A DNA stretch of 64,000 nucleotides, taken from contig NW_027150016.1 of NCBI RefSeq assembly GCF_031143425.1, positions 62,001-126,000 on the forward strand, given 5' to 3'. A program made the position numbers and the translations under genes. The notes beneath the pieces were generated by a model. The model saw only the letters and a program-made list of their open reading frames with translations. It made no database searches and was not told the origin of the DNA. Of this stretch, positions 11,817 to 22,117 are shown piece after piece. The DNA comes from Pleurodeles waltl. Taxonomy: Eukaryota; Chordata; Amphibia; Caudata; Salamandridae. Within the stretch, counting starts at the first letter, position 1. Every line of letters begins with the position of its first letter.

Positions 11817-12756
11817 CTAAGTCCCATCTCATTATGAGATGGGACTTAGAAAAATATTCAACTTTTGTCTAAGTTGACATGTGTTCCGCTTCCCATGTCA
11901 GAATGGGACATTTCGACTTATTGGATAGAAAGATAAACTTTTTTGATCCAAATAGTGAAAAAGTGAAAATTCATAGTTTTTGTCAAAAATGTGACAAAGT
12001 CCCATTCTGATTAGGGATTTGAAAAAATTTCACATTTTTCATCCAAAAGGTGAAAAAAATCCAAATTTCATCTTTTTAGTCCCAAAAGTGAAAAAACAAA
12101 TTTCAATATTTTTCTTCAAAAAAGTGACAAATTCCCATTCTGAGTGGGGCACTTAGAAAAAATGTCAACTTTTTTCATCCAAAAAGTGAAAAAATCAAAA
12201 TTTCAATTTTTTTGTCCCAAAATTGAAAAAATCAAATTTCAATTTTTTTCTTCAAAAAAGTGACAAAGTCCCATTCTGAGTGGGGCACTTAGAAAAAAAT
12301 TCTACTTTTTCATCCAAAAAGTGAAAAAATCCAAATTGAATACATTTCTTCAAAAAAGTCGCAAAGTCCCACTCTCAATGGGGACTTAGAAAAAATTTCA
12401 ACATTTATCGTCCAAAAAGTGAAAAAATCAAAATTTCAATTTTTTAATCCCAAAATTGAAAAAATCAAATTTCAATTTTTTTCTTCAAAAAAGTGACAAA
12501 GTCCCATTCTGAGTGGGCACTTAGAAAAAAAATCTACTTTTTCATCCAAAAAGTGAAAAAATCCAAATTGAATACATTTCTTCAAAAAATGTCGCAAAGT
12601 CCCACTCTGAATGGGGACTTAGAAAAAATTTCAACATTTATCGTCCAAAAAGGGAAAGCATCCAAATTTAATTTTATTCTGCAAAGAAGTGATAAACTCC
12701 CATCCTGACAAGGGCCTTAGAAGTTCTTTTGACATTTACAAAAGTTGAATTTTTTT
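11817..12756. repeat. D unit (940 bp), first copy
   Basis: Module order is c, c', d, e/c' fusion, d, e, f, a, b. The e module starting near 12367 runs into c'-type sequence with the tcaattttttaatccc segment near 12435 instead of the usual gggaaagcatcc ending. A second d and a normal e follow. The ending carries the private catcctgaca variant shared with the D unit at 33899. Confidence 0.86.
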
Positions 12757-14611
12757 CTAAGTCCCATCTCATTATGAGATAGGACTTAGAAAAAATATTC
12801 AACTTTTGTCTAAGTTGACATGTGTTCCGCTTCCCATGTCAGTATGGGACAATTCGACTTATTGGATGGAAAGATAAACGTTTTTGATCCAAATAGTGAA
12901 AAAGTGAAAATTCATAGTTTTTGTCAAAAATGTGACAAAGTCCCATTCTGAGTAGGGATTTGAAATTTTTTCACATTTTTCATCCAAAAGGTGAAAAAAA
13001 TCAAAATTTCATCTTTTTAGTCCCAAAAGTGAAAAAACAAATTTCAATATTTTTCTTCAAAAAAGTGACAAAGTCCCATTCTGAGTGGGCACTTAGAAAA
13101 AATTTCTACTTTTTCATCCAAAAAGTGAAAAAATCCAAATTGAATACATTTCTTCAAAAAAGTCGCAAAGTCCCACTCTGAATGGGGACTTAGAAAAAAT
13201 TTCAACATTTATCATCCAAAAAGGGAAAGCATCCAAATTAAATTTTTCTTCTGTGCAAAGAAGTGATAAACTCCCATTCTGACAAGGGCCTTAGAACTTC
13301 TTTTGACTTTTTACAAAAGTTGAATTTTTTTCTAAGTCCCATCTCATTATGAGATGGGACTTAGAAAAATATTCAACTTTTGTATAAGTTGACATGTGTT
13401 CCGCTTCCCATGTCAGAATGGGACATTTCGACTTATTGGATGGAAAGATAAACTTTTTTGATCCAAATAGTGAAAAAGTGAAAATTCATAGTTTTTGTCA
13501 AAAATGTGACAAAGTCCCCATTCTGAGTAGGGATTTGAAAACATTTCACATTTTTCATCTAAAAGGTGAAAAAAATCCAAATTTCATCTTTTTAGTCCAA
13601 AAGTGAAAAAACAAATTTCAATATTTTTCTTCAAAAAAGTGACAAAGTCCCATTCTGAGTGGACACTTAGAAAAAAAATCTACTTTTTTCATCCAAAAAG
13701 TGAAAAAATCCAAATTTCATCTTTTTTCGTCCCAAAAGTGAAAAAATCAAATTTCAATTTTTTTCTTCAAAAAAGTGACAAAGTCCCATTCTGAGTGGGC
13801 ACTTAGAAAAAATTTCGACTTTTTCATCCAAAAAGTGAAAAAATCCAAATTGAATACATTTCTTCAAAAAAGTCGCAAAGTCCCACTCTGAATGGGGACT
13901 TAGAAAAAATTTCAACATTTATCGTCCAAAAAGTGAAAGCATCCAAATTTAATTTTCTTCTGCAAAGAAGCGATAAACTCCCATTCTGACAAGGGACTTG
14001 GAAGTTCTTTTGACTTTTTACAAAAGTTGAATTTTTTTCTAAGTCCCATCTCATTATGAGATGGGACTTAGAAAAATATTCAACTTTTGTCTAAGTTGAC
14101 ATGTGTTCCGCTTCCCATGTCAGAATGGGACATTTCGACTTATTGGATGGAAAGATAAACTTTTTTGATCCAAATAGTGAAAAAGTGAATATTCATAGTT
14201 TTTGTCAAAAATGTGACAAAGTCCCATTCTGAGTAGGGATTTGAAAAAATTTCACATTTTTCATGACAAAAGGTGAAAAAAATCAAAATTTCATCTTTTT
14301 AGTCCCAAAAGTGAAAAAACAAATTTCAATATTTTTCTTCAAAAAAGTGACAAAGTCCCATTCTGAGTGGGCACTTAGAAAAAATTTAAACTTTTTTCAT
14401 ACAAAAAGTGAAAAAATCCAAATTGAATACATTTCTTCAAAAAAGTCGCAAAGTCCCACTCTGAATGGGGACTTAGAAAAAATTTCAACATTTATCGTCC
14501 AAAAAGGGAAAGCATCCAAATTTAATTTTCTTCTGCAAAGAAGCGATAAACTCCCATTCTGACAAGGGACTTGGAAGCTCTTTTAACTTTTTACAAAAGT
14601 TGAATTTTTTT

Positions 14612-15318
14612 CTAAGTCCCATCTCATTATGAGATGGGACTTAGAAAAATATTCAACTTTTGTCTAAGTTGACATGTGTTCCGCTTCCCATGTCAGAATG
14701 GGACATTTCGACTTATTGGATGGAAAGATAAACTTTTTTGATCCAAATAGTGAAAAAGTGAAAATTCATAGTTTTTGTCAAAAATGTGACAAAGTCCCAT
14801 TCTGAGTAGGGATTTGAAAACATTTCACATTTTTCATCTAAAAGGTGAAAAAAATCCAAATTTCATCTTTTTAGTCCCAAAAGTGAAAAAACAAATTTCA
14901 ATATTTTTCTTCAAAAAAGTGACAAAGTCCCATTCTGAGTGGGCACTTAGAAAAAAATTCAACTTTTTTCATCCAAAAAGTGAAAAAATCCAAATTTCAT
15001 CTTTTTTAGTCCCAAAAGTAAAAAAATCAAATTTCATTTTTTTTCTTCAAAAAAGTGACAAAGTCCCATTGTGAGTGGGCACTTAGAAAAAATTTCTACT
15101 TTTTCATCCAAAAAGTGAAAAAATCCAAATTGAATACATTTCTTCAAAAAAGTCGCAAAGTCCCACTCTGAATGGGGACTTAGAAAAAATTTCAACATTT
15201 ATCATCCAAAAAGGGAAAGCATCCAAATTTAATTTTCTTCTGCAAAGAAGTGATAAACTCCCATTCTGACAAGGGCCTTAGAAGTTCTTTTGACTTTTTA
15301 CAAAAGTTGAATTTTTTT
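14612..15318. repeat. Typical B unit (707 bp), reference example
   Basis: The cores start at 14795 (c), 14928 (c') and 15064 (d), followed by e, f and the hairpin module. c spans 133 bp and c' 136 bp, so a B unit is an A unit plus one c' module. This subtype, marked by gaaaacatttcac and catctaaaagg, is found again at 8551, 22508, 36686, 47408, 52922 and 57162. Confidence 0.92.
14928..15063. repeat. c' module (136 bp), reference example
   Basis: It runs from one TCCCATTCTGAGTGGGC core to the next. It contains the catccaaaaagtgaaaaaat segment, a mid-module agtccc and a T-rich tail ending caaaaaagtgacaaag. Units gain or lose whole copies: none in A and E, one in B, two in C. Its length of 136 is not a multiple of three, which is why open frames break at its end. 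Confidence 0.9.
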
Positions 15319-16595
15319 CTAAGTCCCATCTCATTATGAGATGGGACTTAGAAAAATATTCAACTTTTGTCTAAGTTGACATGTGTTCCGCTTCCCATGT
15401 CAGAATGGGACATTTCGACTTATTGGATGGAAAGATAAACTTTTTTGATCCAAATAGTGAAAAAGTGAATATTCATAGTTTTTGTCAAAAATGTGACAAA
15501 GTCCCATTCTGAGTAAGGATTTGAAAAAATTTCACATTTTTCATCCAAAAGGTGAAAAAAATCCAAATTTCATCTTTTTAGTCCCAAAAGTGAAAAAACA
15601 AATTTCAATATTTTTCTTCAAAAAAGTGACAAAGTCCCATTCTGAGTGGGCACTTAGAAAAAATTTCAACTTTTTTCATCCAAAAAGTGAAAAAATCAAA
15701 ATTTCAATTTTTTAGTCCCAAAATTGAAAAAATCAAATTTCATTTTTTATCTTCAAAAAAGTGACAAAGTCCCATTGTGAGTGGGCACTTAGAAAAACAT
15801 TCTACTTTTTCATCCAAAAAGTGAAAAAATCCAAATTGAATACATTTCTTCAAAAAAGTCGCAAAGTCCCACTCTGAATGGGGACTTAGAAAAAATTTCA
15901 ACATTTATCGTCCAAAAAGGGAAAGCATCCAAATTTAATTTTCTTCTGCAAAGAAATGATAAACTCCCATTCTGACAAGGGCCTTAGAAGTTCTTTTGAC
16001 TTTTTACAAAAGTTGAATTTTTTTCTAAGTCCCATCTCATTATGAGATGGGACTTAGAAAAATATTCAACTTTTGTCTAAGTTGACATGTGTTCCGCTTC
16101 CCATGTCAGAATGGGACATTTTGACTTATTGGATGGAAAGATAAACTTTTTTGATCCAAATAGTGAAAAAGTGAAAATTCATAGTTTTTGTCAAAAATGT
16201 GACAAAGTCCCATTCTGAGTAGGGATTTGAAAAAATTTCACATTTTTCATCCAAAAGGTGAAAAAAATCCAAATTTCATCTTTTTAGTCCCAAAAGTGAA
16301 AAAACACATTTCAATATTTTTCTTCAAAAAAGTGACAAAGTCCCATTCTGAGTGGGCACTTAGAAAAAATTTCTACTTTTTCATCCAAAAAGTGAAAAAA
16401 TCCAAATTGAATACATTTCTTCAAAAAAGTCGCAAAGTCCCACTCTGAATGGGGACTTAGAAAAAATTTCAACATTTATCGTCCAAAAAGTGAAAGCATC
16501 CAAATTTAATTTTCTTCTGCAAAGAAGCGATAAACTCCCATTCTGACAAGGGACTTGGAAGCTCTTTTGACTTTTTACTAAAGTTGATTTTTTTT

Positions 16596-17437
16596 CTAAG
16601 TCCCATCTCATTATGAGATGGGACTTAGAAAAATATTCAACTTTTGTCTAAGTTGACATGTGTTCCGCTTCCCATGTCAGAATGGGACATTTCGACTTAT
16701 TGGATGGAAAGATAAACTTTTTTCATCCAAATAGTGAAAAAGTGAAAATTCATAGTTTTTGTCAAAAATTTGACAAAGTCCCATTCTGAGTAGGGATTTG
16801 AAAAAATTTCACATTTTTCATCCAAAAGGTGAAAAAAATCCAAATTTCATCTTTTTAGTCCCAAAAGTGAAAAAACAAATTTCAATATTTTTCTTCAAAA
16901 AAGTGACAAAGTCCCATTCTGAGTGGGCACTTAGAAAAAATTTCAACTTTTTTCATCCAAAAAGTGAAAAAATCCAAATTTCATCTTTTTTAGTCCCAAA
17001 AGTAAAAAAATCAAATTTCATTTTTTTTCTTCAAAAAAGTGACAAAGTCCCATTGTGAGTGGTCACTTAGAAAAAAATTCTACTTTTTCATCCAAAAAGT
17101 GAAAAAATCCAAATTTCATCTTTTTTAGTCCCAAAATTGAAAAAATAAAATTTCAATTTTTTTCTTCAAAAAAGTGACAAAGTCCCATTCAGAGTGGGCA
17201 CTTAGAAAAAAATTCTACTTTTTCATCCAAAAAGTGAAAAAATCCAAATTGAATACATTTCTTCAAAAAAGTCGCAAAGTCCCACTCTGAATGGGGACTT
17301 AGAAAAAATTTCAACATTTATCGTCCAAAAAGGGAAAGCATCCAAATTTAATTTTCTTCTGCAAAGAAGCGATAAACTCCCATTCTGACAAGGGACTTGG
17401 AAGCTCTTTTAACTTTTTACAAAAGTTGAATTTTTTT
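16596..17437. repeat. C unit (842 bp), in copy 1 of the 7.9-kb block
   Basis: It has c followed by two c'-type modules before d. It carries gagtggtcac near 17058 and cattcagag near 17189, both shared only with the matching unit at 24492. Confidence 0.92.
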
Positions 17438-19419
17438 CTAAGTCCCATCTCATTATGAGATGGGACTTAGAAAAATATTCAACTTTTGTATAAGTTGACA
17501 TGTGTTCCGCTTCCCATGTCAGAATGGGACATTTCGACTTATTGGATGGAAAGATAAACTTTTTTGATCCAAATAGTGAAAAAGTGAAAATTCATAGTTT
17601 TTGTCAAAAATGTGACAAAGTCCCATTCTGAGTAGGGATTTGAAAACATTTCACATTTTTCATCTAAAAGGTGAAAAAAATCCAAATTTCATCTTTTTAG
17701 TCCCAAAAGTGAAAAAACAAATTTCAATATTTTTCTTCAAAAAAGTGACAAAGTCCCATTCTGAGTGGGCACTTAGAAAAAATTTCAACTTTTTTCATCC
17801 AAAAAGTGAAAAAATCAAAATTTCAATTTTTTAGTCCCAAAATTGAAAAAATCAAATTTCATTTTTTATCTTCAAAAAAGTGACAAAGTCCCATTGTGAG
17901 TGGGCACTTAGAAAAACATTCTACTTTTTCATCCAAAAAGTGAAAAAATCCAAATTGAATACATTTCTTCAAAAAAGTCGCAAAGTCCCACTCTGAATGG
18001 GGACTTAGAAAAAATTTCAACATTTATCGTCCAAAAAGGGAAAGCATCCAAATTTAATTTTCTTCTGCAAAGAAATGATAAACTCCCATTCTGACAAGGG
18101 CCTTAGAAGTTCTTTTGACTTTTTACAAAAGTTGAATTTTTTTCTAAGTCCCATCTCATTATGAGATGGGACTTAGAAAAATATTCAACTTTTGTCTAAG
18201 TTGACATGTGTTCCGCTTCCCATGTCAGAATGGGACATTTCGACTTATTGGATGGAAAGATAAACTTTTTTGATCCAAATAGTGAAAAAGTGAAAATTCA
18301 TAGTTTTTGTCAAAAATGTGACAAAGTCCCATTCTGAGTAGGGATTTGAAAAAATTTCACATTTTTCATCCAAAAGGTGAAAAAAATCCAAATTTCATCT
18401 TTTTAGTCCCAAAATTGAAAAAACACATTTCAATATTTTTCTTCAAAAAAGTGACAAAGTCCCATTCTGAGTGGGCACTTAGAAAAAATTTCTACTTTTT
18501 CATCCAAAAAGTGAAAAAATCCAAATTGAATACATTTCTTCAAAAAAGTCGCAAAGTCCCACTCTGAATGGGGACTTAGAAAAAATTTCAACATTTATCA
18601 TCCAAAAAGGGAAAGCATCCAAATTTAATTCTCTTCTGCAAAGAAGTGATAAACTCCCATTCTGACAAGGGCCTTAGAAGTTCTTTTGACTTTTTACAAA
18701 AGTTGAATTTTTTTCTAAGTCCCATCTCATTATGAGATGGGACTTAGAAAAATATTCAACTTTTGTCTAAGTTGACATGTGTTCCGCTTCCCATGTCAGA
18801 ATGGGACATTTCGACTTATTGGATGGAAAGATAAACTTTTTTGATCCAAATAGTGAAAAAGTGAAAATTCATAGTTTTTGTCAAAAATGTGACAAAGTCC
18901 CATTCTGAGTAGGGATTTGAAAAAATTTCACATTTTTCATCCAAAAGGTGAAAAAAATCCAAATTTCATCTTTTTCGTCCCAAAAGTGAAAAAACAAATT
19001 TCAATATTTTTCTTCAAAAAAGTGACAAAGTCCCATTCTGAGTGGGCACTTAGAAAAAAATTTAACTTTTTTCATCCAAAAAGTGAAAAAATCCAAATTT
19101 CATCTTTTTTAGTCCCAAAAGTAAAAAAATCAAATTCATTTTTTTTCTTCAAAAAGTGACAAAGTCCCATTCTGAGTGGGCACTTAGAAAAAATTTCTAC
19201 TTTTTCATCCAAAAAGTGAAAAAATCCAAATTGAATACATTTCTTCAAAAAAGTCGCAAAGTCGCACTCTGAATGGGGACTTAGAAAAAATTTCAACATT
19301 TATCATCCAAAAAGGGAAAGCATCCAAATTTAATTTTCTTCTGCAAAGAAGTGATAAACTCCCATTCTGACAAGGGCCTTAGAAGTTCTTTTGACTTTTT
19401 ACAAAAGTTGATTTTTTTT

Positions 19420-20087
19420 CTAAGTCCCATCTCATTATGAGATGGGACTTAGAAAAATATTCAACTTTTGTCTAAGTTGACATGTGTTCCGCTTCCCATG
19501 TCAGAATGAGACATTTCGACTTATTGGATGGAAAGATAAACTTTTTTGATCCAAATAGTGAAAAAGTGAAAATTCATAGTTTTTGTCAAAAATGTGACAA
19601 AGTCCCATTCTGAGTAGGGATATGAAAAAATTTCAAATTTTTCATCCAAAAGGTGAAAAAAATCAAAATTTCATCTTTTTAGTCCCAAAAGTGAAAAAAC
19701 ACATTTCAATATTTTTCTTCAAAAAAGTGACAAAGTCCCATTGTGAGTGGGCACTTAGAAAAAATTTCTACTTTTTCATCCAAAAAGTGAAAAAATCCAA
19801 ATTGAATACATTTCTTCAAAAAAGTGACAAAGTCCCATTCTGAGTGGGCACTTAGAAAAAATTTCTACTTTTTCATCCAAAAAGTGAAAAAATCCAAATT
19901 GAATACATTTCTTCAAAAAAGTCGCAAAGTCGCACTCTGAATGGGGACTTAGAAAAAATTTCAACATTTATCATCCAAAAAGGGAAAGCATCCAAATTTA
20001 ATTTTCTTCTGCAAAGAAGTGATAAACTCCCATTCTGACAAGGGCCTTAGAAGTTCTTTTGACTTTTTACAAAAGTTGATTTTTTTT
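19420..20087. repeat. E unit (668 bp), duplicated d module, copy 1
   Basis: The cores fall at 19603 (c), 19736 (d), 19833 (second d) and 19930 (e). The unit is an A unit plus one extra 97-bp d module. The second d repeats the first almost exactly; the first has cattgtgag and the second cattctgag. The e module has cgcactctg instead of cccactctg. Confidence 0.92.
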
Positions 20088-21546
20088 CTAAGTCCCATCT
20101 CATTATGAGATGGGACTTAGAAAAATATTCAACTTTTGTCTAAGTTGACATGTGTTCCGCTTCCCATGTCAGAATGGGACATTTCGACTTATTGGATGGA
20201 AAGATAAACTTTTTTGATCCAAATAGTGAAAAAGTGAAAATTCATAGTTTTTGTCAAAAATGTGACAAAGTCCCATTCTGAGTAGGGATATGAAAAAATT
20301 TCAAATTTTTCATCCAAAAGGTGAAAAAAATCAAAATTTCATCTTTTTAGTCCCAAAAGTGAAAAAACACATTTCAATATTTTTCTTCAAAAAGTGACAA
20401 AGTCCCATTGTGAGTGGGCACTTAGAAAAAATTTCTACTTTTTCATCCAAAAAGTGAAAAAATCCAAATTGAATACATTTCTTCAAAAAAGTCGCAAAGT
20501 CCCACTCTGAATGGGGACTTAGAAAAAATTTCAACATTTATCATCCAAAAAGGGAAAGCATCCAAATTTAATTTTCTTCTGCAAAGAAGGGATAAACTCC
20601 CATTCTGACAAGGGCCTTAGAAGTTCTTTTGACTTTTTACAAAAGTTGATTTTTTTTCTAAGTCCCATCTCATTATGAGATGGGACTTAGAAAAATATTC
20701 AACTTTTGTCTAAGTTGACATGTGTTCCGCTTCCCATGTCAGAATGGGACATTTCGACTTATTGGATGGAAAGATAAACTTTTTTGATCCAAATAGTGAA
20801 AAATTGAATATTCATAGTTTTTGTCAAAAATGTGACAAAGTCCCATTCTGAGTAGGGATTTGAAAAAATTTCACATTTTTCATCCAAAAGGTGAAAAAAA
20901 TCCAAATTTCATCTTTTTAGTCCCAAAAGTGAAAAAACAAATTTCAATATTTTTCTTCAAAAAAGTGACAAAGTCCCATTCTGAGTGGGCACTTAGAAAA
21001 AATTTCAACTTTTTTCATCCAAAAAGTGAAAAAATCAAAATTTCAATTTTTTAGTCCCAAAATTGAAAAAATCAAATTTCATTTTTTATCTTCAAAAAAG
21101 TGACAAAGTCCCATTGTGAGTGGGCACTTAGAAAAACATTCTACTTTTTCATCCAAAAAGTGAAAAAATCCAAATTGAATACATTTCTTCAAAAAAGTCG
21201 CAAAGTCCCACTCTGAATGGGGACTTAGAAAAAATTTCAACATTTATCGTCCAAAAAGGGAAAGCATCCAAATTTAATTTTCTTCTGCAAAGAAATGATA
21301 AACTCCCATTCTGACAAGGGCCTTAGAAGTTCTTTTGACTTTTTACAAAAGTTGAATTTTTTTCTAAGTCCCATCTCATTATGAGATGGGACTTAGAAAA
21401 ATATTCAACTTTTGTCTAAGTTGACATGTGTTCCGCTTCCCATGTCAGAATGGGACATTTCGACTTATTGGATGGAAAGATAAACTTTTTTGATCCAAAT
21501 AGTGAAAAAGTGAAAATTCATAGTTTTTGTCAAAAATGTGACAAAG

Positions 21547-21679
21547 TCCCATTCTGAGTAGGGATTTGAAAAAATTTCACATTTTTCATCCAAAAGGTGA
21601 AAAAAATCCAAATTTCATCTTTTTAGTCCCAAAAGTGAAAAAACACATTTCAATATTTTTCTTCAAAAAAGTGACAAAG
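21547..21679. repeat. c module (133 bp), reference example
   Basis: It starts at TCCCATTCTGAGTAGGG, in which the right half of the inverted repeat is weak (taggga). It continues through catccaaaaggtg and a mid-module agtccc, and ends in gtgacaaag. It is present once in every unit and is the only module with the tagggatttga core, apart from units that carry ttgatttga there. Confidence 0.9.
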
Positions 21680-21776
21680 TCCCATTCTGAGTGGGCACTT
21701 AGAAAAAATTTCTACTTTTTCATCCAAAAAGTGAAAAAATCCAAATTGAATACATTTCTTCAAAAAAGTCGCAAAG
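21680..21776. repeat. d module (97 bp), reference example
   Basis: It starts at TCCCATTCTGAGTGGGC and ends with attgaatacatttcttc plus aaaaaagtcgcaaag. Relative to c it lacks the mid-module agtccc segment. Duplication of this module gives the E class. Confidence 0.9.
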
Positions 21777-21874
21777 TCCCACTCTGAATGGGGACTTAGA
21801 AAAAATTTCAACATTTATCATCCAAAAAGGGAAAGCATCCAAATTTAATTCTCTTCTGCAAAGAAGTGATAAAC
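21777..21874. repeat. e module (98 bp), reference example
   Basis: It starts at TCCCACTCTGAATGGGG and contains aacatttat, then catcc or cgtcc, then aaaaagggaaagcatcc. The catcc/cgtcc alternative is a CpG variant that follows unit subtype. Confidence 0.9.
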
Positions 21875-21939
21875 TCCCATTCTGACAAGGGCCTTAGAAG
21901 TTCTTTTGACTTTTTACAAAAGTTTAATTTTTTTCTAAG
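21875..21939. repeat. f module (65 bp), reference example
   Basis: It starts at TCCCATTCTGACAAGGG and leads into the left arm of the long hairpin. Three main versions occur: gtgataaac with gggccttagaagttc, gcgataaac with gggacttggaagctc, and aatgataaac with gggccttagaagttc. These are useful subtype markers. f plus a is 134 bp, about the size of one c module. Confidence 0.88.
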
Positions 21940-22008
21940 TCCCATCTCATTATGAGATGGGACTTAGAAAAATATTCAACTTTTGTCTAAGTTGACATGT
22001 GTTCCGCT
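21940..22008. repeat. a module (69 bp): hairpin right half
   Basis: It starts at TCCCATCTCATTATGAG inside the hairpin loop region and carries the right arm, atattcaacttttgt and ctaagttgacatg. This is the most uniform module across the window. Confidence 0.88.
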
Positions 22009-22117
22009 TCCCATGTCAGAATGGGACATTTCGACTTATTGGATGGAAAGATAAACTTTTTTGATCCAAATAGTGAAAAAGTGAATATTCATAGTTTTTG
22101 TCAAAAATGTGACAAAG
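22009..22117. repeat. b module (109 bp): conserved mixed-sequence segment
   Basis: It starts at TCCCATGTCAGAATGGGAC, followed by atttcgacttattggatgg, aaagataaac, an A/T-rich segment and tcatagtttttgtcaaaa. It is the only module that is not obviously a copy of the c/d/e pattern after its core, and it is never duplicated in the window. Confidence 0.88.

Larger units (their letters stand above)
9966..16595. repeat. Long-range duplicated block, left copy (pairs with 32050-38669)
   Basis: Unit order is A B A D A B A B B A, with hairpins at 9966, 10537, 11245, 11817, 12757, 13332, 14039, 14612, 15319 and 16025. The same order recurs from 32050, at a shift falling from 22,084 to 22,074. Shared private variants include cgcactctg in an e module (11090 and 33171), catcctgaca (12702 and 34780), tatgggacaattcg (12843 and 34921) and catgacaaaagg (14262 and 36337). 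The left copy holds about 10 extra bases, mostly single-base homopolymer gains between 11.2 and 13.4 kb. Confidence 0.88.
14039..21934. repeat. 7.9-kb higher-order block, copy 1 (12 units)
   Basis: Unit lengths are 573, 707, 706, 571, 842, 706, 571, 705, 668, 570, 706 and 571, total 7,896 bp. Hairpins start at 14039, 14612, 15319, 16025, 16596, 17438, 18144, 18715, 19420, 20088, 20658 and 21364. Private marks shared with copy 2 include catgacaaaagg (14262), gagtaagg (15511), acattttgac (16117), tactaaag (16578), gagtggtcac (17058), cattcagag (17189), cagaatgagac (19502) and agtttaat (21921). The block ends exactly where copy 2 begins, so this is a direct tandem duplication. Confidence 0.95.
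21364..21934. repeat. Typical A unit (571 bp), hairpin to hairpin
   Basis: This is the shortest unit class and the minimal complete set of modules. From the hairpin the order is a, b, c, d, e, f. All longer classes can be written as this unit plus whole modules. Module coordinates are given for the cycle starting at 21547. Confidence 0.93.
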
